A stretch of 64,000 nucleotides of DNA from Prescottella defluvii (GTDB lineage: Bacteria; Actinomycetota; Actinomycetes; Mycobacteriales; Mycobacteriaceae): assembly GCF_000738775.1 (NCBI RefSeq), contig NZ_JPOC01000046.1:32568-96567 (forward strand), given 5' to 3'. The stretch's first letter is position 1, and every line of letters starts with the position of its first letter. Both the position numbers and the translations under genes were made by a program. Below, one piece after another: positions 44,831 to 54,593 of the stretch. The notes below the pieces were generated by a model, which saw only the letters and a program-made list of their open reading frames with translations, made no database searches and was not told where the DNA came from.

Positions 44831-47005
44831 GTGACCTCCCCCGAACTGACGCTCACGGTCCGACTCAACACGTCCGCCGCGGACGCCCGACGCGGTGTGG
44901 TGCGCCTGCACCCCGAGGCCCTCGCCGCGTTGGGGCTGCGGGAGTGGGATGCGATCACGCTCGTCGGGGCCCGGCGGACCGCCGCGGTCGCCGGACGCGC
45001 ACCGGCCGGAACACCCACCGGCACCGCACTGCTCGACGACGTCACCCTCTCCAACGTCGGACTGCGCGAGAACGCGACCGTCGTGGTCACCCCGGCCACG
45101 GTGTACGGCGCACGCACGGTCACCGTCAGCGGTTCCACGATGGCGCAGCAGTCGGTCTCGGACACCACGCTGCGGCAGGCACTGCTCGGCAAGGTCCTCA
45201 CCGTGGGCGACGCCGTGTCCCTGCTGCCGCGCGACCTGGGCCCCGGCACCAGCACCGCGTCCGCGACGCAGGCCCTGTCGCGGACCTTCGCGGTGACGTG
45301 GACGTCGGAACTGCTCACCGTCACCGGCGTCGACCCGTCGGGTGGTCCGGTGAGCGTGCAACCGAACTCGGCGGTGAGCTGGGGTGCGGGGGTGCCGGAC
45401 GCGACACCCGCGCCGACGGCGGCCCCTCCGGCGGTGACCGAACCGCACACCGCCGACGTCGTCCCGGTCGAGGACCTCGTCGGCGCGCACGCCCAGGCCG
45501 CGAAGCTCTCCGAGTGGCTCACCCTCGCGCTCGACGAACCCGAACTGCTGCAGAAACTCGGCGCCTCACCGCACCTCGGGGTCCTCGTCACCGGCCCGGC
45601 CGGGGTCGGCAAGTCGATGCTGGCCCGGTCCGTTCTCGCGAAACGCCGGGTCGTCGAGGTCGACGGTCCCGGTGTCGGTGCGGCCGAGGCGCAGTCGCGG
45701 CTCGAGCAGGTGACCGCGGCCGTCGACGCCGTCCGCTCCGGCGGGGTGCTGCTCGTCACCGACATCGACGCGCTGCTGCCCGCGACCCGCGAGCCCGTCG
45801 CAACGATGATCCTCGACCAACTTCGCCGCGCCGTCGACACCGAGTCGGTCGCATTCGTCGCCACCACCGCGCACCCCGAGAGCCTCGACGACCGGTTGCG
45901 CGGACCGGACCTGTGCGACCGGGAACTGTCACTGTCGCTGCCCGACGGCGCCGGGCGCCGGCAGCTGCTGGAACTGCTACTCCGCAAGGTCCCGACCGCC
46001 GACCTCGATCTCGCCGAGATAGCTTCGCGCACTCCCGGTTTCGTCGTCGCCGACCTGGCTGCCCTGTGCCGGGAGGCGGCCCTGCGGGCGGCGTCCCGCG
46101 CGAGCAGCGCCAAGACCGAGCCGCGGCTGACCCAGGACGACCTGACCGGCGCCCTCGACGTGATCCGACCGCTGTCCCGTTCGGGCACAGAGGAACTCGC
46201 GATCGGTAGCATCACCCTCGACGACGTCGGCGACATGGTCGAGACCAAACAGGCACTCACCGAGGCGGTGCTGTGGCCGCTGCAGCATCCGGACTCGTTC
46301 GCACGCCTGGGCGTCGACCCGCCCCGCGGTGTCCTGCTGTACGGGCCGCCCGGCTGCGGCAAGACGTATCTCGTTCGCGCCCTGGCCAGTTCGGGTCAGC
46401 TCAGCGTGCATGCCGTCAAGGGTGCCGAACTGATGGACAAGTGGGTGGGCTCGTCGGAGAAGGCGGTGCGCGAGCTGTTCCAGCGCGCCCGCGATTCGGC
46501 ACCGTCACTGATCTTCCTCGACGAGGTCGACGCCCTCGCGCCGCGCCGCGGACAGAGTTCCGACTCGGGCGTCTCCGATCGCGTCGTCGCCGCACTGCTC
46601 ACCGAACTCGACGGCGTCGAACCGCTGCGCGACGTCGTCGTGCTCGGTGCCACCAACCGCCCCGACCTCATCGACCCCGCACTGCTGCGGCCCGGACGAC
46701 TCGAGCGCCTGGTGTTCGTGCCGCCGCCGGACGCGGACGCGCGCAAGGAGATCCTGCGGACGTCGGGCAGGTCGGTGCCGCTCGCCGACGACGTGAACCT
46801 CGACGCGCTGGCCGAGGACCTCGACGGCTACTCGGCCGCCGACTGCGCGGCGCTGCTGCGCGAGGCCGCCCTCGCGGCGATGCGACGCGACGTCGACGCC
46901 GCCGACGTCACCGCCGCCGACGTCGCCGCGGCGCGAGAGAAGGTGCGGCCGTCCCTGGATCCCGATCAGGTGGCGCATCTGAAGGCGTACGCGGAGAACC
47001 GATGA
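44831..47005 (+). CDS. CDC48-like AAA ATPase with two AAA domains
   Basis: A 724-aa protein. The N-terminal region (about 1-180) looks like the double-psi-barrel N-domain of CDC48/VAT. D1 has Walker A GPAGVGKS (residues 255-262) but its Walker B reads LLVTDIDAL (D311), so the catalytic Glu is replaced by Ile and the arginine-finger region is poor. D2 is canonical: GPPGCGKT (505-512), FLDEVDAL (D564-E565) and GATNRPDLIDPALLRPGRLE. Likely a hexameric unfoldase using D2. It is the counterpart of Rv0435c. GTG 44831 fits family start. It overlaps the next membrane-protein gene by ATGA. Confidence 0.88.
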   Translation: MTSPELTLTVRLNTSAADARRGVVRLHPEALAALGLREWDAITLVGARRTAAVAGRAPAGTPTGTALLDDVTLSNVGLRENATVVVTPATVYGARTVTVSGSTMAQQSVSDTTLRQALLGKVLTVGDAVSLLPRDLGPGTSTASATQALSRTFAVTWTSELLTVTGVDPSGGPVSVQPNSAVSWGAGVPDATPAPTAAPPAVTEPHTADVVPVEDLVGAHAQAAKLSEWLTLALDEPELLQKLGASPHLGVLVTGPAGVGKSMLARSVLAKRRVVEVDGPGVGAAEAQSRLEQVTAAVDAVRSGGVLLVTDIDALLPATREPVATMILDQLRRAVDTESVAFVATTAHPESLDDRLRGPDLCDRELSLSLPDGAGRRQLLELLLRKVPTADLDLAEIASRTPGFVVADLAALCREAALRAASRASSAKTEPRLTQDDLTGALDVIRPLSRSGTEELAIGSITLDDVGDMVETKQALTEAVLWPLQHPDSFARLGVDPPRGVLLYGPPGCGKTYLVRALASSGQLSVHAVKGAELMDKWVGSSEKAVRELFQRARDSAPSLIFLDEVDALAPRRGQSSDSGVSDRVVAALLTELDGVEPLRDVVVLGATNRPDLIDPALLRPGRLERLVFVPPPDADARKEILRTSGRSVPLADDVNLDALAEDLDGYSAADCAALLREAALAAMRRDVDAADVTAADVAAAREKVRPSLDPDQVAHLKAYAENR

Positions 47006-48348
47006 CAGCGACCTTCCGGACGGCCCAGACGACCCTGGCCACTGCGGCCGCCCTGTTCTCCGGGGCCCTGGGCACGTTCGTACTCATCAGCCCGCGCGAG
47101 TGGCGCGGCGAGTTCAACGCGTCCGGCCGCCAGATGGAGTCGTGGCTCGACACGCTTCCCACCGCCGTCGCGATCGGCACCGTGGTGGCCGTCCTCGCGT
47201 ACGCGGCACTGCAGCGTGCGGGGTCGGTCCGGCCGGCCTGGATCTCGGGGGTCGTCGCATCCGCCGTGCTGATCGCTGTTCGACTCTCGGTGTCCGGCGC
47301 CGGCGGCGTCGACCAGTTGACGCTGCTCCACTACACCAAGTGCGTGGCGGCCGGGGTGCTGCTGGGCGCGGCCGTCGCCGCGGCGTGGGCGCGCCCGCTC
47401 CCCCGATTCGCCCTCGTCGTCGGGGTCGCGGCGACGTTCGTCGTCGCGCACACCGCACGCGCCGACTGGACGCCGAGCACCTCCGCACTCGGCGAACCGT
47501 TCTGGTGGGTGCTGGTCCCCACGCTCGTGCTCGCGGCGGTGTGCGCGGTGGTCGACGCCGACGGCCCGGCCGAGTCCGAACGTGACATCACGCTTCAGGC
47601 GATCGCGGCCGTCGCGACGCTCGCGCTCGCACACCGCCTGCTGGGCGCGTGGATCGACGGGCAGACCACGAACTCGCGGCTGCAGCTGTGGACGGTCCTC
47701 GCGGTCGGTCTCGTGCTCGTGGTGGCGCTCACCGAGTTCTGGGCCCGACGTCTCGACAGCCCGTTCCTGCTCGCGGCGACGGCCGTGGCCGCGGCGACGC
47801 CGTTCGTCACGACGCTGATCTCCCGCACCGTCACCCAGGACTACCTGCGGGAGGAGTCGTGGGTGCTGGTCGTCGTGGGGTTCGCGGCGGTAGCGGCCAG
47901 CGCCGCGGTCGCCCGGTGGCGGCCGGCGCCCGTGCTCGGCCTGGCCGTTCTCGCGCTGATCCCGCTGTCGGCGGTCATCGATCCGAGCCCGGGGAACGGT
48001 CGGGTGTGGGTCCTCGTCCCGCTCGCGGTCCTCGGTGTCGGCATCGGAGTCGCCCTGGGGTCGACCCTGCCCGACAGCGGCGCCCTCGCGTCGCTGGGGC
48101 TCGTGGTGCCGCTGCTGTCGCTGGTGTTCGCGGAGGTCGTCGGCGTCACCAGCAGGTTCGTGTTCTACAGCGGTTCGTACGAGCCGCTGCCCGATGTGCC
48201 CCCGTCCGAGGGCTGGACCGCGATCTCGTTCGACAGCCCGGTCACCTTCGACCGCGGCGCGGCCGTCGCGATGCTGCTGGTCGTCGTGTTCTGCGCGCTC
48301 GCGATCCGCGGGCACCGAGCCCAGCCGTCGGTCCCGCGCCCGGAGTGA
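47002..48348 (+). CDS. Polytopic membrane protein of unknown function
   Basis: A 448-aa protein with about 11-13 hydrophobic segments and few charged residues outside loops. No transporter or enzyme motif is recognised. Loops carry conserved-looking RLSVSGAGGVDQLTLLHYTK, and an extracytoplasmic segment YSGSYEPLPDVPPSEGWTAI near the end. ATG 47002 overlaps the AAA ATPase stop, so the two are translationally coupled and may act together. A terminator overlaps its stop codon. Confidence 0.75.
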   Translation: MTATFRTAQTTLATAAALFSGALGTFVLISPREWRGEFNASGRQMESWLDTLPTAVAIGTVVAVLAYAALQRAGSVRPAWISGVVASAVLIAVRLSVSGAGGVDQLTLLHYTKCVAAGVLLGAAVAAAWARPLPRFALVVGVAATFVVAHTARADWTPSTSALGEPFWWVLVPTLVLAAVCAVVDADGPAESERDITLQAIAAVATLALAHRLLGAWIDGQTTNSRLQLWTVLAVGLVLVVALTEFWARRLDSPFLLAATAVAAATPFVTTLISRTVTQDYLREESWVLVVVGFAAVAASAAVARWRPAPVLGLAVLALIPLSAVIDPSPGNGRVWVLVPLAVLGVGIGVALGSTLPDSGALASLGLVVPLLSLVFAEVVGVTSRFVFYSGSYEPLPDVPPSEGWTAISFDSPVTFDRGAAVAMLLVVVFCALAIRGHRAQPSVPRPE

Positions 48349-48383
48349 CCTCCCGCCCGCGCGATCGCGTCCGCGGGAGGTCA
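48346..48383. terminator. Hairpin overlapping the membrane-protein stop
   Basis: TGACCTCCCGC (48346-48356) pairs with GCGGGAGGTCA (48373-48383). The first three bases are the TGA stop codon. Between convergent genes. Confidence 0.7.
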
Positions 48384-48411
48384 GTTCGGGAGCGGCGCCG
48401 GGAACCCGGCG

Positions 48412-48834
48412 TCAGTCGACGAGGTTCAACTCCCGCAGCCGCGCGAAGACCAGTCGAGAGCCCGGCGCGGTCTCGGGCATCGCGGTGTACTCGGCTTCGG
48501 TGAACCAGCGGATCTCGGCGACCTCGCTGGTGGCGCGCGGTTCGTCGGTGAGTTCGGCGAGGAAGCACGTCATGTGCAGTCGGGTGCCGGGTCGGTGCCC
48601 GAATGCCTCCGCCTCGAAGACTCCGAGTTCGCGCACCGTCCCCTCGACGATCCCGGCATCGAGTTCCTCGCGGACCTCCCGGTGCAACGCCTGTTCCGGC
48701 GTCTCACCCGGGTCGATCTTGCCGCCCGCCATGTAGAAAGCGGTCTTGCCCACCGACCGGGCCTGCAGCAGGCGGCGGTCCCGAATGTGGGCGAGGGCGG
48801 CGGTTCGGATCACGGTGTGGTTCTCGTCGGACAC
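48412..48834 (-). CDS. NUDIX hydrolase
   Basis: A 140-aa pyrophosphohydrolase. The Nudix box is complete: GKIDPGETPEQALHREVREE followed by LDAG. It probably cleaves a nucleoside diphosphate derivative; the substrate is unknown. The start is uncertain: GTG 48834 (VSDENHTVIRTAAL) or TTG 48843, the latter having GGGGG five bases upstream. No ATG is available. Confidence 0.87.
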   Translation of the reverse strand: MSDENHTVIRTAALAHIRDRRLLQARSVGKTAFYMAGGKIDPGETPEQALHREVREELDAGIVEGTVRELGVFEAEAFGHRPGTRLHMTCFLAELTDEPRATSEVAEIRWFTEAEYTAMPETAPGSRLVFARLRELNLVD

Positions 48835-49031
48835 CTGTCGCAACGTACCCCCGCCACGGTTCCGTCACTCGCCCACCACGACTTGCCCGCCCCGTACCGG
48901 GTGATTCTCCGATTCGGACACTCAGTAAGATGGACCCCGCAGTCCACTTCACTAGCTAAGCGAAGGGTCTGCCCGACTCTCGGTTATACCGATTCGTCAC
49001 CCCGCCGCCCGACCACCCGACGGAGTGCCAT

Positions 49032-51869
49032 TTGCTAGTCGTATTGATCGCCCACGCGATTGCCGCCGTTCTGGCTCCTCTCGTCGTGCGATCAATAGGA
49101 CGCAACGCGTTCTTCCCGCTCGCACTGGTACCGCTCGCGAGCCTCGGCTGGGTCATCGCGAACTGGGGCACCGAACAGAGCCTGAGCATCCAATGGGTTC
49201 CCGGCCTGTCGATGAACATCGACATGCGGTTCGACTCCCTCGCCGCGATCATGTCGGTGCTGGTCCTGGGCGTCGGCGCGCTGATCCTCGTGTACTGCGC
49301 CCGCTACTTCAAGGACGACGAACCCCGCCTCGGCATCTTCGCCGCCGAGATGGTCGCGTTCGCGGGCGCCATGTTCGGCCTCGTGACCAGCGACAACATG
49401 CTGATCCTCTACACGTTCTGGGAACTGACGACGGTGCTGTCGTTCCTGCTCGTGGGCCACTACGCCGAGCGCGCGACCAGTCGCCGCGCCGCCACGCAGG
49501 CCTTGCTCGTCACCACCGCCGGCGGCCTGGCGATGCTCGTCGGAATCATCATGCTCGGCCAGCAGGTGGGCAGCTACAACCTGTCCGACGTGGTTGCGAA
49601 CCCGGCGAGCGGATGGCTCGCGAGCGTCGCGATCGTGCTGATCCTGGTCGGTGCGCTGTCGAAGTCGGCGATCGTCCCGCTGCACTTCTGGCTGCCCGGC
49701 GCGATGGCCGCCCCCACCCCGGTCAGCGGATACCTGCACGCGGCCGCGATGGTGAAGGCCGGCATCTACCTGGTGGCACGTCTGGCCCCCGGCTACGCCG
49801 ATTCGCCGCCGTGGCGGGTCACGATCATCGTGCTGGGTCTGGCGTCGATGCTGCTCGCCGGTTGGCGCGCGCTGCGCTCGTTCGACCTCAAACTGGTGCT
49901 CGCGTTCGGCACCGTCAGCCAACTCGGGTTCCTGATGGTGCTCGTCGGGGTCGGTTCCCGCGACGCCGCCTTGGCCGGCATGACGATGGTCGTCGCGCAC
50001 GCGATGTTCAAGGCTGCACTGTTCATGGTGGTCGGCATCATCGACCACACCACCGGCACCCGCGACATCCGCAAACTCGCACACCTCGGACCGCGCGCCC
50101 CGTGGCTGGCGACGATCGCCGCGCTCGCTGCCGCGTCGATGGCGGGTCTGCCGCCGTTCCTCGGGTTCGTCGGCAAGGAAGCCGCACTCGAATCGATCAT
50201 CCGCGCGGACATGGTCGAGCCGTGGATCCGCACCACGGTCCTCGTGGCGATGGCGCTGGGCTCGATTCTCACGGTCGCCTACAGCATCCGGTTCGTGTGG
50301 GGCGCGTTCGGCCGCAAGCGGCTGCGCCAGCCGAGCCCATCCGTCGCGAACATGCACGTCCCGAGCGCCCTGTTCCTCGCGCCGCCCGCGTTGCTCGCGG
50401 TCGCCGGCCTGGCCGCCGGACCACTGTCGCCGCAGCTCGAGAAGCTGCTCACGCCCTATTCGACGACGCTGCCCGCGGGCCCGCACGCCGACTACCACCT
50501 GGGCCTGTGGCACGGCTTCAACACGCCGCTGCTGCTCACCGTCGTCATCGTCACCTTCGGTACGTTGCTGTTCGCCGCGCACCGCGGGGCCGTTCAGCGT
50601 CTGCGGTTCCAGCATCCGCCGCTCGGCAACGCCGACCGCGTGTACGACGCGACGCTGCGCGGCATGGACACGCTGTCGATGCGGCTCACCGGTTTCACGC
50701 AGCGTGGTTCGCTGCCGCTGACGCAGTCGACGATCCTCGCGACGCTCGTGCTGCTGCCGGTGATCCTGCTGGCGCTCCGCACCGACGTGTGGGCCGAGAT
50801 CCGGCTGTGGGAGTCACCGCTGCAGCTCACCGTCGGGCTGATGATGATGGCGGCGGCGCTGGCCGCGACGGTGCTGCGCAACCGCCTCGCCGCGGTGATC
50901 CTCGTCGGGCTCAGCGGCTACGGCTGCGGCGTCATCTTCGCGCTGCACGGCGCCCCGGACCTGGCGCTCACCCAGTTCCTCGTCGAGACGCTGACCCTGG
51001 TGATCTTCGTGCTGGTACTGCGGAAGCTGCCCGCCGAGATCGACGAGCGTCAGGCCATCGGCTTCAGGCTGCCGCGCGCAATCCTCGCGGTCGGCGTCGG
51101 CGCCGCCGTCACCACCATCGCCGCGTACGCGATGAACGCCCGCAACTCGGTGCCGATCCACCTGCAGCTCCCCGAGGCGGCCTACGACCTCGGCAACGGC
51201 CGCAACGTGGTGAACGTGCTGCTCGTCGACATCCGCGCGTGGGACACCCTCGGCGAGATCTCGGTGCTCCTGGTTGCCGCGACCGGCGTCGCGAGCCTGG
51301 TGTTCCGGCACCGCCGTTTCGGGACGGCGCCACGCGTGTCGGACGCACCCTCCGTCGTGCAGGATGCGGCGTCGTCGAGCACGGAGACGACGTGGCTGCG
51401 TGGCGGCGACCTCATCGACCCGCGGCACCGGTCGCTGGTGCTCGAGGTGACCACACGGCTGATCTTCCCGACGATGATGGTGCTGTCGGTGTACTTCTTC
51501 TTCTCCGGCCACAATGCGCCCGGTGGCGGCTTCGCCGGCGGTCTCACTGCGGGCCTGGCGCTGGTACTGCGCTACCTCGCCGGCGGGCGTTACGAACTCG
51601 GCGAGACGGTGCCCATCGACGCCGGCAAGATCCTCGGCCTCGGTCTCGCGCTCGCCGCGGGCACCGCGCTGACGTCACTGGTCCTGGGCGCGCCGCCGCT
51701 GTCGTCGGCGGTGTTCGAGGTGACGCTGCCGCTGCTCGGTCACATCAAACTCGTCACCGCACTGTTCTTCGACCTGGGGGTGTACCTGATCGTGGTGGGC
51801 CTGGTGCTCGACGTGCTCCGCAGCCTCGGGGCCCGCCTCGACGCCCAGGAGGAGGTGAATGCCCGATGA
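49032..51869 (+). CDS. mnhA: Mrp-type Na+/H+ antiporter subunit A (MrpA-MrpB fusion)
   Basis: A 945-aa membrane subunit related to complex I NuoL. About 20 or more membrane segments. Conserved parts: TFWELTTVLSFLLVGHY, SKSAIVPLHFWLPGAMAAPT and SAYLHAA-like GYLHAAAMVKAGIYL, with the proton-path Lys residues. The last 150 residues form an MrpB domain (SVYFFFSGHNAPGGGFAGGL), so no separate mrpB exists. Start is TTG 49032, decided by GGAG (49022-49025) six bases upstream; no ATG or GTG fits. First gene of mnhACDEFG, six coupled genes for sodium/proton exchange and pH or salt tolerance. Confidence 0.93.
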   Translation: MLVVLIAHAIAAVLAPLVVRSIGRNAFFPLALVPLASLGWVIANWGTEQSLSIQWVPGLSMNIDMRFDSLAAIMSVLVLGVGALILVYCARYFKDDEPRLGIFAAEMVAFAGAMFGLVTSDNMLILYTFWELTTVLSFLLVGHYAERATSRRAATQALLVTTAGGLAMLVGIIMLGQQVGSYNLSDVVANPASGWLASVAIVLILVGALSKSAIVPLHFWLPGAMAAPTPVSGYLHAAAMVKAGIYLVARLAPGYADSPPWRVTIIVLGLASMLLAGWRALRSFDLKLVLAFGTVSQLGFLMVLVGVGSRDAALAGMTMVVAHAMFKAALFMVVGIIDHTTGTRDIRKLAHLGPRAPWLATIAALAAASMAGLPPFLGFVGKEAALESIIRADMVEPWIRTTVLVAMALGSILTVAYSIRFVWGAFGRKRLRQPSPSVANMHVPSALFLAPPALLAVAGLAAGPLSPQLEKLLTPYSTTLPAGPHADYHLGLWHGFNTPLLLTVVIVTFGTLLFAAHRGAVQRLRFQHPPLGNADRVYDATLRGMDTLSMRLTGFTQRGSLPLTQSTILATLVLLPVILLALRTDVWAEIRLWESPLQLTVGLMMMAAALAATVLRNRLAAVILVGLSGYGCGVIFALHGAPDLALTQFLVETLTLVIFVLVLRKLPAEIDERQAIGFRLPRAILAVGVGAAVTTIAAYAMNARNSVPIHLQLPEAAYDLGNGRNVVNVLLVDIRAWDTLGEISVLLVAATGVASLVFRHRRFGTAPRVSDAPSVVQDAASSSTETTWLRGGDLIDPRHRSLVLEVTTRLIFPTMMVLSVYFFFSGHNAPGGGFAGGLTAGLALVLRYLAGGRYELGETVPIDAGKILGLGLALAAGTALTSLVLGAPPLSSAVFEVTLPLLGHIKLVTALFFDLGVYLIVVGLVLDVLRSLGARLDAQEEVNAR

Positions 51870-52426
51870 ACGCCGACCTCGCGACACTGATCCTCATCGG
51901 CGTCCTCACCGCCGCCGGCGTGTACCTGCTGATCGAACGCAGCATCACCCGCATGCTGCTGGGTCTGCTGCTGGTCGGCAATGCCGTCAACCTGCTGATC
52001 CTCACCGTCGGCGGCCCGGCCGGCAATCCCCCGATCGTGGGACGCGAGTCGGTGCACGAGGAGATGGCCGACCCGCTGGCGCAGGCGATGATCCTCACCG
52101 CGATCGTCATCACGATGGGCATCGCCGCGTTCGTGCTGGCCCTCGCCTACCGCTCGTTCAAGATCAACACCGCAGACCGGGTCGAGGACGACCCCGAGGA
52201 CACCAAGGTCTCCAAGCGGCGCACCCCGGCCGAGGCGCCGGACCGCGACCGCTCCGACGACCCGATCACCGGCGCGCCCAGCAAGAGCGGCGACGCCTTC
52301 GACTCGGAAGGCAACCCGATCCCCGTCGACCAGCTCGAGGACCCCGAGGACTACACGGCCTACGAACAACTGCACACCGACGACGAGGCAACCGAGGCAA
52401 CCGAGACGCCGGGGGGTACGCGATGA
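51866..52426 (+). CDS. mnhC: Mrp antiporter subunit C with long acidic tail
   Basis: NuoK-like subunit of 186 aa. The first 100 residues hold three membrane helices and the usual motifs (GVYLLIERSITRMLLGLLLV, DPLAQAMILTAIVITMGIAA). The remaining 80 or so residues are a hydrophilic, acidic, probably disordered tail (VEDDPEDTKVSKRR, then many Asp/Glu/Thr), absent from typical 110-125 aa MrpC proteins. ATGA overlaps on both sides. Confidence 0.93.
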   Translation: MNADLATLILIGVLTAAGVYLLIERSITRMLLGLLLVGNAVNLLILTVGGPAGNPPIVGRESVHEEMADPLAQAMILTAIVITMGIAAFVLALAYRSFKINTADRVEDDPEDTKVSKRRTPAEAPDRDRSDDPITGAPSKSGDAFDSEGNPIPVDQLEDPEDYTAYEQLHTDDEATEATETPGGTR

Positions 52427-54024
52427 CGCTCTCCCCCGAACTCATCGGGACCCTGACGCCGCTACCGGTGCTGATCCCGATGATCGCCGCGGCGGCCACG
52501 CTCATCGTCGGCCGCCGGCCCACCGCGCAGCGCTGGATCACCCTCGCCGCGCTCATCGGCGTCACCGGCGTCTCGGCGATGCTGCTGTACCTCGCGGACC
52601 GGCACGGCACCACCGCGATCCAGGTGGGCGGCTGGGACACCCCGATCGGCATCACGCTGGTCGTCGACCGACTGTCGGCGCTGATGCTGCTGGTGTCGTC
52701 GATCGTGCTGCTCGCCGTCATGATCTATTCGATCGGCCAGGGCATCCGCGACGGCCACGAGCACCAACCGGTGTCGATCTTCCTGCCCACGTACCTGGTG
52801 CTGACCGCGGGCGTGTCCAACGCGTTCCTCGCCGGCGACCTGTTCAACCTGTACGTCGGATTCGAGGTGCTGCTCGCCGCGAGTTTCGTGCTGCTCACCC
52901 TCGGGGCGAGCGCCGACCGCGTCCGGGCCGGCGTCTCGTACGTCATGGTGTCGATGGTGTCGTCGCTGATCTTCCTGTGCGGCATCGCGTTCGCGTACGC
53001 CGCGACGGGCACGCTCAACCTCGCGCAGATGGCGCTGCGGTTCGACGACATCCCGGTCGGCACCCGCATGGCGATCTTCGGTGTGCTGCTGGTGGCATTC
53101 GGCATCAAGGCTGCGGTGTTCCCGCTGTCGACGTGGCTGCCCGACTCCTACCCCACCGCCCCGGCCCCGGTCACCGCGGTGTTCGCGGGCCTGCTCACCA
53201 AGGTCGGCGTGTACGCGATCATCCGCGCCCACACGCTGCTGTTCCCGCAGGGCGAGCTCGACAACGTCCTGATGGTGTGCGGTCTGCTCACCATGATCGT
53301 CGGCATCCTCGGCGCCATCGCGCAGAGCGACATCAAACGTCTGCTCTCGTTCACCCTGGTCAGCCACATCGGCTACATGATCTTCGGCGTCGCACTGTCC
53401 ACCCAGTCCGGCCTGTCCGGCTCGGTGTACTACGTGGCGCACCACATCATCGTGCAGACCACCCTGTTCCTGGTGGTGGGTCTGATCGAACGGCAGGCCG
53501 GGTCGTCGTCGCTGCGCCGCCTCGGCGGTCTCGCGGCCGCCAGCCCGGTGCTCGCGATCGTGTTCCTGATCCCCGCGCTCAACCTCGGTGGCATCCCGCC
53601 GTTCTCCGGGTTCATCGGCAAGATCGCGCTGCTGCAGGCCGGTGTCGCGCATCCGAGCGTGCTGTCGTGGCTGCTCGTCGGCGGCGGCACCGTGACCAGT
53701 CTCCTGACGCTGTACGTCGTGGCCCGCGTGTGGACCAAGGCGTTCTGGCGGGCCCGCGCCGACGCCCCCGAGGGCGAACTCGCCGACGTGAGCCCGTCGG
53801 CGCTGATCGACGAATCGGAGGAGGACATCGCGTTCGTCGATCGCAAGGACGTGGGCCGGATGCCGGTGTTCATGCTGGTGCCGACGATCGGCCTGGTCGC
53901 CGTGGGCCTGGCGCTGACGGTGTTCGCGGGTCCGATGATCGGCATCAGTGACCGGGCGGCGAAGGACCTGCAGAATCGGGACGTCTACATCACCGCTGTA
54001 CTGGGCGAGGGAGGTGACCGATGA
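52423..54024 (+). CDS. mnhD: Mrp antiporter subunit D
   Basis: NuoM/N-like subunit of 533 aa with about 14 membrane segments. Conserved parts: FNLYVGFEVLLAASFVLLTL with the key Glu, IKAAVFPLSTWLPDSYPTAP and KVGVYAIIRAHTL with proton-path Lys, and GGIPPFSGFIGKIALLQAG. A hydrophilic loop (DVSPSALIDESEEDIAFVDR) precedes the last helix. Coupled to mnhC and mnhE by 4-base overlaps. Confidence 0.94.
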   Translation: MTLSPELIGTLTPLPVLIPMIAAAATLIVGRRPTAQRWITLAALIGVTGVSAMLLYLADRHGTTAIQVGGWDTPIGITLVVDRLSALMLLVSSIVLLAVMIYSIGQGIRDGHEHQPVSIFLPTYLVLTAGVSNAFLAGDLFNLYVGFEVLLAASFVLLTLGASADRVRAGVSYVMVSMVSSLIFLCGIAFAYAATGTLNLAQMALRFDDIPVGTRMAIFGVLLVAFGIKAAVFPLSTWLPDSYPTAPAPVTAVFAGLLTKVGVYAIIRAHTLLFPQGELDNVLMVCGLLTMIVGILGAIAQSDIKRLLSFTLVSHIGYMIFGVALSTQSGLSGSVYYVAHHIIVQTTLFLVVGLIERQAGSSSLRRLGGLAAASPVLAIVFLIPALNLGGIPPFSGFIGKIALLQAGVAHPSVLSWLLVGGGTVTSLLTLYVVARVWTKAFWRARADAPEGELADVSPSALIDESEEDIAFVDRKDVGRMPVFMLVPTIGLVAVGLALTVFAGPMIGISDRAAKDLQNRDVYITAVLGEGGDR

Positions 54025-54593
54025 CCCGCGAACGCGTACTCCGCGTCGGCATCCTGGCCTGGCTGACGCTGGTGTGGATCCTGCTGTGGGGCACGTTCAG
54101 CATCGCGAATCTGCTCGGTGGACTCGTCGTCGGCCTGTTGATCATGTGGCTGCTGCCGTTGCCGCGGGTTCCCGTCGAGGGACGTGTGCACCTGGTGTCG
54201 ATGGTCAAGCTCCTCGGGATGATCGTCTTCTATGCGGCGCAGTCGAGTGCGCAGGTCGCGTGGCTCGCGATCCGTCCGGGGCCGCCCCCGGTCACGGGTG
54301 TGCTGCGCTGCAAGCTCGGCATCAAATCGGATCTGGTGCTGACGCTGTGCGTCGACGTGCTGAACCTGATCCCCGGCACCATGGTGATCGAGGTGGACCA
54401 GTCGCGCCGGGCGGTGTACGTCCACGTTCTCGATGTCGGCACGACCAAGGCCGTCGACCAGTTCTACCGGACCACCCGTCAGCTCGAGCGCCTGTTCATC
54501 GCCGCGTTCGAGCGGGATTCGGACTGGCAGCCGGCGCCGTGGCACCTGCGGGACTACGAGTACCACGAAGAGGGCAGGGAGGATCGCGCATGA
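54021..54593 (+). CDS. mnhE: Mrp antiporter subunit E
   Basis: A 190-aa subunit with two or three N-terminal membrane helices and a cytoplasmic domain. Typical MrpE pattern: LGGLVVGLLIMWLLP, LKLGIKSD-type CKLGIKSDLVLTLCVDVLNL, PGTMVIEVD and VHVLDVG. The C-terminus is charged (YEYHEEGREDRA). Confidence 0.92.
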   Translation: MTRERVLRVGILAWLTLVWILLWGTFSIANLLGGLVVGLLIMWLLPLPRVPVEGRVHLVSMVKLLGMIVFYAAQSSAQVAWLAIRPGPPPVTGVLRCKLGIKSDLVLTLCVDVLNLIPGTMVIEVDQSRRAVYVHVLDVGTTKAVDQFYRTTRQLERLFIAAFERDSDWQPAPWHLRDYEYHEEGREDRA

